Notes: a model not told the origin generated them from the sequence alone. DNA of 64,000 nucleotides from Chimonanthus salicifolius (GCA_013350335.1 CM023534.1:868001-932000), one strand, 5' to 3'; positions 15,141-24,619 are shown, counted from the first letter of the stretch. A program made the numbers and translations.

Positions 15141-18100
15141 TTTATTTTAAATAAAAAACTTTAAGTCTTTTCCTCTTCCATTCCTACGCTGTTCGAATCG
15201 CACGATACTGCGATTCGAATCGCGCAATTCGCGATTCTGGCAAAAAATGCAATTTTTTTAATTAATTTCGATATTATACCGATTCGTACCATAAGAGCCT
15301 CCGATTCGATACGAATCGTGCGATTCAAATCGTGAATCGCACGATTTCGACAACCTTGAACTTAACCTTAATAAGAGAAACAGGGGAAAGCGTGGAAAAA
15401 AGATGAGACATACCAGCCATATGAGCAGTACCTCCAGAATCGATGATCCAAGAACTTGTAGAGGAATCATGGATGGCAAAGGGTGAAGTACCTGACTGAT
15501 TTGTAACAACATGGGAAACCGCAGAAAATATAAGATTCTTCAGTTGCAGTTTGTTGTGCTGTAAGGAGGCATACTCATGTTTAGACACACGAATAATGTC
15601 ATCTTTTTTATAATCATCGAATGGGTGTCAGTATGATGAGTCTGCTTAGAGGAGGGCTGACCATGAAACTTATAGCAGGAATCCACATAATGATTGGTTA
15701 TTTTGTAGTATGTACAAAATCGGGTACCCTTCTTCTTTTGTCCTTTGGAATCCCATCGGGTATCAATCACTGGTTCCTTCAATTTGAGAGAGGGAGGCCC
15801 CTTAGAGACAAGAGCCGACTGATCAACAGGCACAAATGCAGAGGACATAACTAGGCGACGCCTCTCATCACAAAGCAATGTAGAATAGACCTCATTGAGA
15901 GGTGGATGAGGTCGCTTGCTCAAAACTTGAGCTCGAATAGGATCAAGGTGAAGACCAGCCAATAAGTCAAAGGTGCGTCGTTTCTCAACATATTGCGTGT
16001 GCAATAAAGTATTTGCAGGATTCTGAAATTTAATAGTCTCCAATTGATCAAGTTCCATCTAATAACTGTGCATTTTTTAATAATATTGAATTAGAGATAA
16101 CCCCACTATTGAAGATTTGCAGCATCGTAGTAGAGCTCGTATATACGAGCAGAATTGTCCACATCCAAATATAAAGCTTTGACTATATCCCATACATCTT
16201 TTGCAATTGGTGGTGTATATACTAGTCCTCGAACATACTCTTCCATAGAGTATAAGAGCCAGGATTGAACCAAGGAATTATTGGCTGTCCATTTCCTATA
16301 TTTTGGATCGTCCTTCGTAGGTTCCGTGGTAGTACCATCAATATAATCAGTCTTCTGCTTAGTACTAAGGAACATTTTGTCCGAATGAGAAGATGATGCC
16401 ATATTATTATGCAGAAAATAACAAATTTGGTGAAAGAACCAATGTTTGCAAAATCTGATAAATATGGCCCTATGAATCACGAAACCAAGATCAATATAAT
16501 GGAGCTGAAAGGACCATTAGGGGTGACTGTAGCAGTGAAGTCTTAGCCTGAGAGGATGTCTACAGGAGCAGATCGAGCCAAAGTTTTGAAAAAAAAAAAT
16601 CCTTTTGGACATCCCTGTAGCAAATGGTGAAAAGCAGCAAAAAGGGCCCCACTGTTCACCAAAACCCTAGGTCAACCGTACAGAAACACTATAGGGCTAG
16701 AACCGAATGTGGATGAGAAATTTCAGAGGGATCCAATGTTTGGTATTCTAGATCGAAACTGTTTAGTGCAAAAACTGGGTTTTTTCTGGGCGTCCGTTAG
16801 CAAAAACCAAAATAGGGCAAATGGGGCCCACCGGCAGCTGTATGCAAAATTCAACCAAATGGATGGAAGCAAAGATAAAAAAAACCATTCAAATGCAATA
16901 GATTTTTAGGTCCAAATCCGTGGAAAGCCAGTAGATCTAAGGACAATCGTTGGGATTTTCCTAACCCAATAATAAAGGTAATAGAATACCAAAAGCCTGA
17001 CTTAGGAATGACGAGAGGAGGAAAATCCTGAAAAGAAAAAGTCCTTTTGCGGTAGAGAAGAAGGATTGATGCAGCAGTAAATTTGAAAGGACGCATTTTG
17101 TTGATACCATGTTAGAATGAAAATATGGAGAAAGTATTCAAGGAAGAAAGAAGAATTGAGAGAGAATTCTCTCGAGTATTGTATTTAATCAAAAGAGGAT
17201 ACATGAATATATAGAATACAGAGAGCCAATCAAAGTGAGCAAAAAAGGAAAGGAAGATCGGTTACAATCAATTGCACAGGTAAAATTTGAAATTACTACA
17301 ACATTTACAGCAAAATTATCCTTTTCAAAAAAAATCCCTTATAAATTGTGTCATCATCATCTTCAACAACCATTTCCCGTCTATCCAGGGTCAGAAGTTG
17401 CATCTTCAAATTTAGCAAACCTAGGATGAGAAGATTTAGTAAAACTGCAATGGGTTTGTGTTGGGGGTTTTCAGCCCAAGTCTGGGTGGTCCACTATAAC
17501 AGAATTTCTTTGTGTGATACTTATATTGTAAACAAAATGTAGCTCAATGGTTGGTCTCAAGCCTGATTTCTCAGTTGGATTTGTTTGGATTCAGTTCTAG
17601 ATAATCCCCAACAGTGAAGTTGCATGCTAAGTAACAATTTACTTTAAAATCAATAGGTACAGCGACTTAATGGTTTAACTCATGTGCACTTCCTAATAGC
17701 AATTAGTTAGTTGATTATATCAAGAATTTCAGAGATCTGCACTTATTATTATTTTGTATATAATTTGCAGATGCATGCTTGGTGAAGTGTAGCTTCTCTG
17801 GGGCTGACCTTCGTTCAGCACATCTGCAGGTCACTGCATCTTCTCTCCATAGGATATTTTGTTTTCATGTTTAAGGGGAATGCCTTGTTCTGTTAATATG
17901 TGCAATTTCTACTTTCTAACCACCTCTTCTGGTGCAACTGTACAAATCATAATCTCATATAATATAGAAAGATTTATTATATAAGATGTTAGATTCCATA
18001 GTGCTTTTTGTATTGAAGGTCTGTGTTATATATGTTTATATGAATGATCGTGTGAAATTTCAGACTGCTGATCTTACTGATGCCAACTTAGAAGGAGCTA

Positions 18101-21100
18101 ATCTTGAGGGCGCCAATTTAAAGGTATGTCCTAAGAATGTTGCATGTATCATAGTGCTTGTAGCATCATTTTGGGCATGATTTTTTAGTTCATATTCTTG
18201 TTCACATTTGCAATAAATTAAATGGAAAACTAGTTATCCATTTTAAAAGACAAACTAATGTAAAGTGTGTGGGAAAGGTTGGTTTCACCTATCATTGGAT
18301 TCTGCTTTAATAGGTAAGTTACTCTGAGGTCCGTATCTTTAATAGCTTCCATGTTTTGTAGATGCAATGGTTGCTTTTAACATGTTTCTTCTGATTCTTA
18401 AATTTTCATTGAAGATGACCAATACACTTTATCTACCAGGTTCACCAAATCTAGTAGGTATACTTGCTCTAAGAAGATGGTGTAGAGACTGGGGAAAATG
18501 AAAGATAAAATTGATGTGTTATCATGCAAATGACCTTTGAGATATAGTAAGGAGACTAATGCTCTTTGAAGAGATGACCTATTTCACAAATATGGGATTA
18601 ATGTTGGGTAGTGGGACTTGATTATATCAAAGTTAAAAAGGGGTAGGTCTTGTAAGGTCTATTTTCAAAAGAAAGGGAATGTCATTTAGGGTAGGTGAAG
18701 TCTTTTGAAATTGTCTCTATTTTGTAGTGGCTTAAAAGGTAGGGTTTTTTTTCTGAAAGACTTGTAGGTTGGGGACATTTTCTTGAAGTCTTTTTCCAAG
18801 GTTGTATTAGGTATGTCCATAAAAATTTAAAGGTGAGCGAGTGTTATGAGATTCTGATTATGAAGGTTGTCTAGAGTCTGGAGTTTAGGTGCCCCTTTAT
18901 GAAAGAGTTAGTGGAGATGTTAATTTGAGTTCTTTCTTTTCTTGACAATTGTTTCATTTGCAAGGATGAGGAGGATGTGAGAGTTTGGGCAGGAGACCTG
19001 CTCATGGTCTTTATGTCAAATCCTTGATGGATCTCCTTGATCCAAATTCTTCTTTTCATCTTTTGTACTCATTGGTGTGGTAGGGCTTTCCTCCCCCAAG
19101 AGTTGAAGCCTTTTGATAGACGGTTAACTTAGACAAAGTCTCATGAAATGTCACCTTCAGCTTTGTCAGATTATCCTTCCGGATGTAGGTATCTCTTACC
19201 CACTTTGTGAGAGGGATGAGAAGTCCTCCCATCTGTTTCTGAAATGCATCTTTCTAGGTCCATTTGGCTCTTTCCTATATCAGTGTGTGGTTGATTGAGT
19301 TTTCAACAACAATTTGTGGAAATTTATGCTAGTGGATATCATGTGGTTATGTGGAATCAGCACATTAACAGGATATTCAAAGGGAAACGGCTGACATTGG
19401 AGGTGCAGCAAGAGTAAGTTGGGACCAGCTGGAGTAGGAGGGATATTGCACAATTTAGATAGGATTGTGCAGACATGAATTCCCAGAAAATAAGTGGTCA
19501 ATGTTGTAGGATATGGTGCGTTTTTCACATTTTACACATCTATTGACTTTTGGATTTCATTGATATCATTGAACAATAAAATTGCCCCTGAAACTGTCGT
19601 TTGGGCTACCTGTAGTCTGAAAAAAAGGTGAACCTGACAAGGAGATGATTCAACTACGAGGGGAGGAAGACACCCCAGAGGCTGCAGGAAGTGTAGAAAT
19701 ACCTTAAAAAACGATAACATAAGGCGGAAAACTCAAAAATCGAACTTAGCTGATACCATGTTAGAATGAAAACAAGGAGAAAAGAAAATGAAAGATATGC
19801 CATGTCATACCCCGCCCTAGAGGGGGGCCATCCATAAGGCCAGACGTCCAAGCAGTAGAGATAAATTCGCCAGGCTCCTGTGGGAGGCGCTGGGCGTGTT
19901 TGTCAGTGTCCCATATCGCCTACCGCCAGTAGATCTTTCTGGTATATAAGATGTTTGGCTTCCTCCTTCTAGTACAAGGCCTTTTGAGAGCAATAGTTGG
20001 TTGGCTCGTCAAATGCAAAGTTGTGCGAGTCTATCTGCGGGCCCAAAGCGACAATATTATGCTGGAAGGACATGGCGTTACAAATAGTATCAGAGCACGT
20101 ATCAACATTCGGACTGAGGGTGTGGATGTGCAGTGTGTGGTCCGGCAGATAGAGCTAGGGACTGCTCTGGTCTTAAGATGGGTGGATTGTAATACCCCAC
20201 CCTAGAGGGGGCCCAGCCATAAGGTCAGACGTCCAAGCAGTAGAGATAAATTCGCAGGCTCCTGTGGGAGGCGCTGGGCATGTTTGTCAGTGTCCCATAT
20301 TGCCTATGGCCAGTAGATCTCTCTGGTATACAAGACGTTTGGCTTCCTCCTTCTAGTACAAGTCCTTTTGGGAGCAACATTGAATTAGCTTGTCAATGCA
20401 AAGCCGTATGGGCCCATGTGCGTGGGCAAAGCGGACAATATTGTGCTAGCGGGACGGGTCGTTACAAGCCATATCTTACAATCAATGATATCAATCATAA
20501 CCAAAGTCAACACACGTGTAAAATGTGAAAAATACACCATATCTTACAACAGTCAAGAAGTAAGGATAATTTTGAAGGAAAACTTATTTTTGAAGGTGAT
20601 TCAATTGATGCTTCACAGTGGAAAGCAGGAAGGAGAGATTCCACAGAAGCTTATTCTTGTATTCAGGTAGATTAGGGACCTTGCAAGAATGAAAGTTTAT
20701 TTTATTTTATTTTCATGTGAGGTAATTGGTGAATGGGGTGGTAGACTTTTTGGCCAAGAATGGAATATTAAGGATAGAATGTTTATTCTCTTTGGACTTA
20801 GCTTACCTATCTTTGGAGGAAAGGGTGTGTAGTTGTATTATCTTCTTGTTTTCTTTTAAGTCACATCAATTGCATATGTAGCACTCACACCCATATTGCT
20901 CTCTGTTTTTTAATGAATTTCATTTATTACTTTTCAAAAAAAAAAAACACCTTGTATCACATGGTTTGGCAGTGTGCTTATGGTCCTTGCAATTAGTACC
21001 TTTCTCAACTCTGAAGTTTCTTGCACTACTGATTCGTCATTCATTCCATTGAAGAATGAATGTTGCTTCAATTGTTTAGCATCTAAGAGCAGTATTACAT

Positions 21101-23590
21101 TTTGTATTGCAGTGAGTCATTTTACCGTGTAATGTCCTGATACACATCCATTGCAAATTGAGAACAGCAGAGAATATTTCTTCTCCTAATGAGTGCATGA
21201 TCTAAATATTTTCCATTATTCGGTAATCATTGACATCGGAATTCGATCCTTAGTATTTCTCTTAGTTGTAAAATTTGTAAACTGTAATCACATTTATAAG
21301 TCCTTGAAGGCTTCAGTCCAGTGTTAATCGAACTTTGCAGTTTTGTAGTGAAATGCTTGTCACATCATCATAGTGATATCAGGTGGATCTAGATGGGACA
21401 TTCATGCTTTGGCTATTTATTCTCAGTTCTTTTATCTCAATTCATAGTTGCAAATACTTTCTGAATGGGTAATACAATAATAAAAAATACTGAGGACTAA
21501 TCATGTGTAGCCAGTACATGTGTCTATTTAAATTCTTTGTGGGCAAAAATGCATTGTTGGGTCCAAAATTCAATGGTGACAAACCAATGGATCTCATCCT
21601 TCTGACCTAAACAGTGCTGAGAAGAATATCATTCTGAAGTAATAAAATGTTTGATAAAATCATGCCAGGAGCTTGTTTCATATTCATATTTAAAAAAAAA
21701 AAAAATGAGAGGGTAGATATGTGATCTATCTCAGAATTAACTCTATCTCAACCATACTTATTTCGATGTTTTTTCACTGTACAGGCATCTTCACTGTAAA
21801 CGTTTGTGTACCATCTTCCTTAATCACTAGTCATTTTGTTTGTTCTGCAGTGTATGACATTGTAGATGTTTAGGTGTTGTTTTTGGATTGCTACAAGTAA
21901 AAAAGAACATCAATATGCATTATTTTTTCTAGTAAGCTTAATTTTATCTGAAGAATTCAATTTAGTTTCTTCTCCCATTCTTTGTAGGGTGCAAAGCTAA
22001 ATGGTGCTAATTTGCAAGGTGCAAACCTTCAGAGGGCTTATTTACGCCATGTTGATTTACGTGATACTGTAAGTTGGGCTTAAATGCCTGTCATTTTTCA
22101 GTGCATTAACTAAAAAATTGTGGTGTTCTTTATAATTTCATGTTTTGGCTGACCTAGATAATGGTAAGGATATAGACTGACATGTCTGGAATCTTAACTA
22201 TTGCAGATATTATGTTTCTCCTATGCTGTTAATTAGATAACAGTAATTGTGTTGCAACTGATATTTCTACTTTGGAATTGTGAAAAATGCTTATTGTTTA
22301 GGATTGGATCTCTGGTCAATCCTAAATGATGATGATGATGATGAAATGTTTCCACTAGATTTAGATTTTGCTTGGGTTTGTGTTAAAGATTACTGCTGAA
22401 TCCTCACTTCCTGAATCCATTGATATTAGCTACAAAGATAGGTCCATTGTTTTGATGATTGAATACGCTTGGAAGCCTAGCTTCTGTCGAGAATGCATCA
22501 CATTCAATCACTGAATTAATCAGCATCCAAAAACCTGCAGAATGTGGTTTAACTGTCAGTATGCTGGTGCTTAGTCAACAGTTACCATTAGAATTATCAA
22601 ATTCTGGCTATAGCCTAGATGTTCTGCAAGCCATAGTGGATATCATCTCATGGTCCACTTTTGTCAAACATTGGAGCACTATGTTCTGCGCTTCAGGTTG
22701 GCAGCCAGCCCATATAAACAAATATAAATTCAGAACTAATACTATTTGATAGGAGATAATGGAAGAGAACAACTTAGAAAGCTGACCCCAGATAGATTGA
22801 ACTAGTGGCTTTGATGATGATGATGTGAAGAAAATCATGTTAACATTCTTGATGTAGAACTTACTCTCAAAAGTTAGCCACTGAGAGGAGGGTGCCTCAG
22901 TTGTTATATAAAGTCACTAATTTTTCAGTCTAGGCTATGTGGAATTTTTGTCAACTTCATAATCTCCCTCACGTGCTGCTGCTGCTGCTGCACGTGCCTG
23001 CTCTGGTATCATGTTGATAAGAAAAATGTAAATAGAGAAGAAAATAATGAAAAGAAGGAATAAAAACTAAAAGAGATTTTTTTTTGAAACAGAAACACTA
23101 AAAAGAGATTATTCTCTGTTTATATTTCTTATTTGGAAGAAGAAGAGTACACATGAATATATAGATTATAAGGAGCTAATCAAGGCAGCAAAATTACAAC
23201 TAACGATATGTGTCAGTCAACTCTTAAATATTATTTACATGATGATGATGATGATGTTCAGTGCAAAAGATTTCATATTCCACCTGCATCACTGTTAATG
23301 CTAGCATGTTGATGAGTGGATGTCGATTCGATAGTAAGCATGGGAAAGGAGAAATATAGGAGAGATTTGTATTGAAATTTTGTAAAGATGAATAGGTTTT
23401 CAGTAACTGCATATTGTGCTCTCTCTCTCATCTCTTTTCAGTTCTATATAAGCAAGAGTAAAGAAGTAGATGCAATGTGCTTCTAAACGTTTCTAAACAT
23501 TTCTAAGCATTCTCATTTTTGTTTTGAATCTAACAGCAATTGGAAGGTGCTAGACTTGGTGGTGCAAATTTGCTTGGAGCAATCAGATGA
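712..23590 (+). CDS. FIP2-like BTB/pentapeptide-repeat protein, 3' part of gene (7 exons)
   Basis: Exons (seen): 712-795, 1035-1077, 6421-6499, 17771-17829, 18064-18123, 21988-22068 and 23537-23590 (stop TGA). Each has an AG acceptor and a GT donor. The translation is a run of pentapeptide repeats: DLSFVDFSHACIRSALFSRA, DVEAEGSVFQEAIL, CEFIGANLCGAVLAGANLQ, DACLVKCSFSGADLRSAHLQ, TADLTDANLEGANLEGANLK, then RAYLRHVDLRDT and a C-terminus ending LLGAIR. Order and sequence follow Arabidopsis FIP2, a formin-AFH1 interacting protein with an N-terminal BTB/T1 domain, which must lie left of position 1. Exons from 17771 on join in frame. The 1077/6421 junction does not: the donor leaves phase 1, but the next exon reads correctly only in phase 0. 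Introns reach 5.3 and 11.3 kb because of transposons. The function is scaffold-like and poorly defined. Confidence 0.85.
1591..2195 (-). mobile_element. Truncated Ty1/copia element (LTR plus RNase H)
   Basis: Read on the minus strand, 2190-1831 encodes the end of a copia pol: the VVACSNAEAEY motif, then FCDNQAAINIA, HTKHIEVDCHYLRHHV and a C-terminus ending LIDIFAPA. These are the copia RNase H region. It runs into a polypurine-tract-like sequence and an LTR at about 1591-1823 (degenerate cg for tg at its left edge, ca at its right edge) that resembles the LTR of the complete copia at 10565. Homology stops at about 2196, where LINE sequence begins, so the 5' part is missing. Confidence 0.75.
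2200..3190 (+). mobile_element. L1-type LINE fragment, reverse-transcriptase zinc-binding region
   Basis: The + strand frames encode the tail of a plant L1 ORF2 in several broken pieces: RRNLTDLETDEFSHLLQLLS near 2510-2580, WRPDPSGSFSMK near 2620, and the zf-RVT-like stretch 2823-3188 (LRASEDVDHMLLHCGF, then IWSLWWERNNRAF). Stops and frame changes separate the pieces, so it is a fossil. It abuts the truncated copia on the left and Ty3 sequence on the right. No poly-A tail is visible at the right edge. Confidence 0.65.
3285..4347 (+). mobile_element. Ty3 chromovirus 3' end: integrase and chromodomain (decayed)
   Basis: The frame 3249-3911 contains the Ty3 integrase core end (GLPRTIVLDKDVRF, AYHPQTDGETEIVNRSL, AEFVYNSSVYRSIGMCPFEV). 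After a frame break, 3905-4140 encodes a C-terminal chromodomain (EIESIVDEEVVSTNAGGYQK, YLVKWKNIPMTDATWLTEYE), diagnostic of chromoviruses. The layout resembles the Reina-type group. A polypurine tract (gatgggggga, about 4338-4346) precedes the LTR. The protease/RT half is absent and the frame shift near 3780-3870 shows it is dead. Confidence 0.8.
4348..5390 (+). repeat. Chromovirus 3' LTR and flank with CCCTAA-rich stretch
   Basis: Directly after the polypurine tract a sequence starts TGATGCAGGGC, as expected for an LTR. Its right end is not certain. It contains many interspersed AACCCTA/CCCTAAA units between 4740 and 4875 mixed with gccgcc and cacatctc words, then C-rich low-complexity sequence to about 5050. 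The CCCTAAA words are not in uninterrupted array, so this is not a telomere block. Confidence 0.45.
5401..5672. repeat. Direct duplication, two copies about 153 bp apart
   Basis: The stretch starting gttgtactcctgccctgg at 5401 is repeated at 5554. Both copies continue through gatacttctgtagttcag, acaatccacttgct and tagtatctcctcctgt, with scattered mismatches. It lies in the intron between FIP2 exons 1077 and 6421. Confidence 0.8.
5673..6420. other. Intron sequence, nothing recognised
   Basis: Mixed-composition intronic DNA leading to the splice acceptor ttgcctag at 6413-6420. A small open frame at 5885-6121 has no recognisable similarity. Confidence 0.5.
6540..7075. mobile_element. Non-autonomous TIR element rich in AATCGTA words
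   Basis: The left part reads gttgtgaaatcgaatcgtatcg and the right part carries atcgtaagatagaatc and gtaagatttgttgatatg, giving inverted similarity around an AT-rich core. The same words form the ends of the Mutator-like insertion at 13911-15358, so it is probably the same family. No coding capacity. Exact ends and target duplication are not resolved. Confidence 0.4.
7076..7680. other. Intron sequence, nothing recognised
   Basis: AT-rich intronic DNA with a short (aat/gat) simple repeat near 7505-7555. The open frame at 7085-7369 looks fortuitous. Confidence 0.4.
7690..7865 (+). mobile_element. Short LINE ORF2 tail fragment
   Basis: The frame 7717-7902 reads RRLEGTLVRRTGG followed by STRRGRPSKT. 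This resembles the conserved end of plant LINE ORF2 proteins, where a GH-x-RR, APVRR and RGRGRPKK-like series occurs. Only about 50 residues remain, and an in-frame stop lies just upstream. Confidence 0.45.
8158..9795 (+). repeat. SIRE/Maximus-type copia LTR (solo or truncated)
   Basis: A candidate LTR start TGTTATAATGCCCCGAC lies at about 8158. The right part contains words typical of SIRE/Maximus LTRs: gtggatgtaggttgtttaac, cgaaccactataaatc, a cttttattcttgcacac stretch, ttaattccgcac, and a C-rich tract near 9770-9782. No gag or pol follows, so it is probably a solo or truncated LTR. The ends are approximate. A cluster of CGATCRATCG-like words lies inside (8500-9000). Confidence 0.5.
8500..9000. 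repeat. Cluster of degenerate CGATCRATCG palindromes
   Basis: About eleven near-copies of the self-complementary word cgatcratcg occur in 500 bp, for example at about 8597, 8726, 8767, 8869 and 8989, with variants such as cgatcagtcg and cgatccatcg. Spacing is irregular. They lie inside the putative SIRE-type LTR. Confidence 0.7.
9888..10135. repeat. Degenerate tandem repeat, about 5 units of 40-60 bp
   Basis: Units share a core of the form caagnccc, then tgggtcac, then ttggaggat, followed by gaat or cactt. They start near 9888, 9938, 9979, 10039 and 10082. The sequence is transcribed-looking but has no recognised protein match. Confidence 0.55.
10136..10559. other. Intron sequence, nothing recognised
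   Basis: Unannotated intronic sequence between the degenerate repeat and the copia insertion. It ends in the left target duplication AAATT at 10560-10564. Confidence 0.4.
10565..10767 (-). repeat. 3' LTR of the copia element
   Basis: TGTTAGAATG...ACAACA, 203 bp, preceded by target duplication AAATT. It differs from the 5' LTR by substitutions and indels, including loss of a tgtatttaatcaaaag-like stretch. Confidence 0.9.
12000..12247 (-). mobile_element. Solo copia LTR nested in the RT region
   Basis: A 248-bp TG...CA unit (tgtagaaaag to cacaaca) splits the RT reading frame between the TIHQ and WPLHH residues. Flanks are ACTGG (11995-11999) and ACTGA (12248-12252), a 5-bp duplication with one mismatch. 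Its inner sequence (tacatgaataaatagt, aattaaggtggc) resembles the other copia LTRs of the window. Confidence 0.75.
13911..15358. mobile_element. Non-autonomous Mutator-like element with 9-bp target duplication
   Basis: A perfect 9-bp direct repeat AACTTAACC (13902-13910 and 15359-15367) brackets a 1448-bp non-coding insert that interrupts the copia pol right after the protease. The left end aagtttgtaaaaaacg and the complement of the right end caaggttgtcgaaatcg are imperfect inverted repeats, followed by AATCGTATCGTGAATCG-like words. The interior is AT-rich with (TA)n near 14296-14321 and 15093-15136 and no transposase. A 9-bp duplication is typical of MULEs. Confidence 0.8.
15540..16402 (-). 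pseudogene. copia gag (frameshifted)
   Basis: The frame starts MASSSHSDKM at 16402 on the minus strand and contains the gag signature WTANNSLVQSWLLYSM and VWDIVKALY. After a frame change near 16060-16110 it continues with LDQLETIKFQNPA and the RAQVLSKRPHPPLNEVYSTL region. A zinc-knuckle-like motif (CTYYKITNHYVDSCYKFHG) has Tyr where the second Cys is expected. The nucleocapsid-like protein would package element RNA. The frame break and knuckle change make this copy non-functional. Confidence 0.75.
17110..17312 (-). repeat. 5' LTR of the copia element
   Basis: TGTTAGAATG...ACAGCA, 203 bp, followed by AAATT. The sequence gttgatacca just left of it is the primer-binding site read on the minus strand. 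Confidence 0.9.
17313..17770. other. Intron remainder before exon 17771
   Basis: AT-rich intronic sequence. It ends in a good acceptor, ttgcag at 17765-17770. Nothing else recognised. Confidence 0.5.
18600..19280 (+). mobile_element. Decayed LINE fragment (RT zinc-binding region)
   Basis: + strand frames with many stops keep phrases of a plant L1 ORF2, most clearly FPPPRVEAF followed by TVNLDKVS near 19090-19140. This matches the family pattern APPRVKAFVW...NKVNT. The rest between 18600 and 19280 is degenerate. It is probably the 5' part of the LINE whose end appears at 20560-20955, split by the copia/TRIM insertion. Confidence 0.4.
19281..20551 (-). mobile_element. Truncated copia element: leader plus LTR, interrupted by a TRIM
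   Basis: A copia LTR starts TGTTAGAATG at 19759 and ends ttacaaca at 20551 once the TRIM at 19803-20466 is removed. A primer-binding site read on the minus strand (gctgatacca) lies at 19749-19758, so 19281-19758 is the 5' leader/start of the internal region. No gag or pol frame is recognisable and the other LTR is not seen. Confidence 0.6.
19803..20466 (+). mobile_element. TRIM (miniature terminal-repeat retrotransposon)
   Basis: Two direct LTRs, 19803-20082 (280 bp) and 20188-20466 (279 bp), start TGTCATACCCCGCCC / TGTAATACCCCACCC and end GTTACA. They flank a 105-bp internal domain that begins with a primer-binding site (agtatcagagc, tRNA-Met type) and ends with a purine tract (agatgggtgga). 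Flanks TGCCA/AGCCA form a 5-bp duplication with one mismatch. No coding capacity, as expected for a TRIM. It sits inside a copia LTR. Confidence 0.9.
20560..20955 (+). mobile_element. LINE 3' end with RNase H remnant and poly-A
   Basis: The translation of 20570-20780 keeps the plant L1 RNase H pattern: IFEGDSIDASQWKAGRRDS, then RDLAR, then VVDFLAKNGILR. Stops and shifts interrupt it. Downstream lies a non-coding 3' UTR ending in a poly-A run at 20937-20947. It is likely the 3' end of the LINE fragment at 18600-19280. Confidence 0.6.
20956..21987. other. Intron sequence before exon 21988
   Basis: Ordinary AT-rich intron DNA ending in the acceptor tttgtag (21981-21987). No gene or element recognised. 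Confidence 0.5.
22069..23011. other. Intron sequence, simple repeats only
   Basis: Contains (gat)n near 22327-22343 and (ctg)n near 22976-22990. An open frame at 22459-22749 shows no recognisable family. Confidence 0.4.
23012..23239 (-). repeat. Probable copia solo LTR
   Basis: The sequence runs TGTTGATAAG...TTTACA, about 228 bp. It shares the LTR words acatgaatatatag and agctaatcaaggc with the other copia LTRs here. No clear target duplication was found and no internal region is attached. Confidence 0.45.
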
Positions 23591-24160
23591 CGGCAACTGA
23601 GGCCAGTGAATTTCATACATGAAGAGGAGGGGAAGTGAATTTTAGTTGAGAGATGATAACTACAAAATTCTATTGCCTTGTATATGTTACTCATTCACGC
23701 CGTCTTTTCATTGCACATTGGGACACATCAATGGACAAACTTGTCCAGTTCTTATTTATCTTAGAAATGGGGTACATAGCTTGAACCATCAATAAACAAA
23801 GCACTAGGAATGTGCTTACAAGTTAGTTTCACCTTTCGTTTGAGAGAATCTTTACCTTTGATGTAGTTTAGACTTTAGAGTCTCGTACAATTAAAAGATG
23901 TAGGGTGTTTAATGCAAAAACCTCAAAATAATAAAAAAATAAAATCAGCCACCAATATGAAGAATCAAGAAATCATAAGAAGTATGAAATTCTACCTGAA
24001 GAATAGATCTCACGAATGAGAATTTTTTTTTAATAACAAGACCCCACCTCTCTCCGAGTAGGAGGATGTTGGGTAAACTCCAAATACATTCAACTCTCCT
24101 GCAAGTTACGAGTATCAGGTTACTATGGTATTCAAACCTGGAACATTTTGAGCCAAAGCA
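23591..24160 (+). other. 3' UTR and downstream flank of the FIP2-like gene
   Basis: Follows the TGA at 23588-23590. AT-rich, with aataaa-like words near 23790 (atcaataaacaaag) that could serve polyadenylation. Nothing else recognised. Confidence 0.4.
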
Positions 24161-24164
24161 CGTT

Positions 24165-24270
24165 CTGGGAAGTTGAAGTGTCTCAATGTCCTTTCCAAGG
24201 CTTCCAAGCTGCACACATATTTCACCAGAAACTGAAAAAATCCTCCTTCATACTTATAGTGGTTCATATA
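24165..24270 (+). repeat. Left edge of tandem unit A (copy at 45205-45325)
   Basis: About 105 bp (gggaagttgaagtgtctcaa ... ggttcatataaaatagag) is nearly identical to 45215-45325. In unit D the equivalent segment is missing: 54325-54345 joins the sequences that flank it at 45215 and 45330. Confidence 0.7.
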
Positions 24271-24619
24271 AAATAGAGTTTTAAATACGATACTAAATTA
24301 TTATATTAACATAACATTGTTTTAATCGTGACTCTTCAATAATTTTAAAAAATTTAAAATGACAAAATGTCTGAAATACGTAGCCTTAGTAAGTCCTATT
24401 ACAAAACTTCATGGCTTAGTGTCAGAATTGCACGAACTTTGAACTTATTAGATATTTTTTTTATTAAGTCATCTAATGAGTCTTGTCCTATATTATTTAG
24501 ACATCATACTATACTCAAAATATGACCACCAATTAAAATCACGAAAATGGTCATATTTACACTAGATCCAAATAACCCAAAACTTAGATAAACTTGCGGA
24601 CCATCATGATAGGATCGAT

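Larger units (their letters stand above)
10813..15588 (-). pseudogene. copia pol (protease, integrase, RT, RNase H), broken
   Basis: From right to left on the minus strand: a protease motif (WIIDSGGTAHMAG, about 15430), then the Mutator-like insert, then a gag-pre-integrase region (VPHLSRNLLSV, LWHCQLGHPS, about 13830-13580) in which one zinc-finger Cys appears as Tyr. RT follows (YQETFSPVAK near 12290, FYVKNAFIHGDLKE near 11970), itself split by a solo LTR. RNase H comes last (LISWCSKKQTVVAHSSAEAK near 11130, FCDNHATINIS near 11000). The frames are separated by stops and shifts. Confidence 0.8.
10565..17312 (-). mobile_element. Complete Ty1/copia retrotransposon with nested insertions
   Basis: Two LTRs of 203 bp (10565-10767 and 17110-17312) both start TGTTAGAATG and end in CA. 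They are flanked by the same 5-bp duplication AAATT (10560-10564 and 17313-17317). On the minus strand a primer-binding site (TGGTATCAAC) follows the 5' LTR at 17109, and a polypurine tract (AAGGGGGAG) precedes the 3' LTR at about 10768. gag and pol lie between in copia order (gag, protease, integrase, RT, RNase H). Removing the Mutator-like insert (1448 bp) and the solo LTR (248 bp) leaves about 5.0 kb, a normal copia size. Several frame breaks and visible LTR divergence show an old, inactive copy. It sits in the FIP2-like intron 6500-17770, antisense to the gene. Confidence 0.92.

Noticed and set aside
15325..15588. 87-aa frame as a complete gene
   Set aside because: It is the copia protease region reading into the Mutator-like insertion.
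22459..22749. 96-aa frame in the FIP2 intron
   Set aside because: No recognisable domain, no splice or promoter support.
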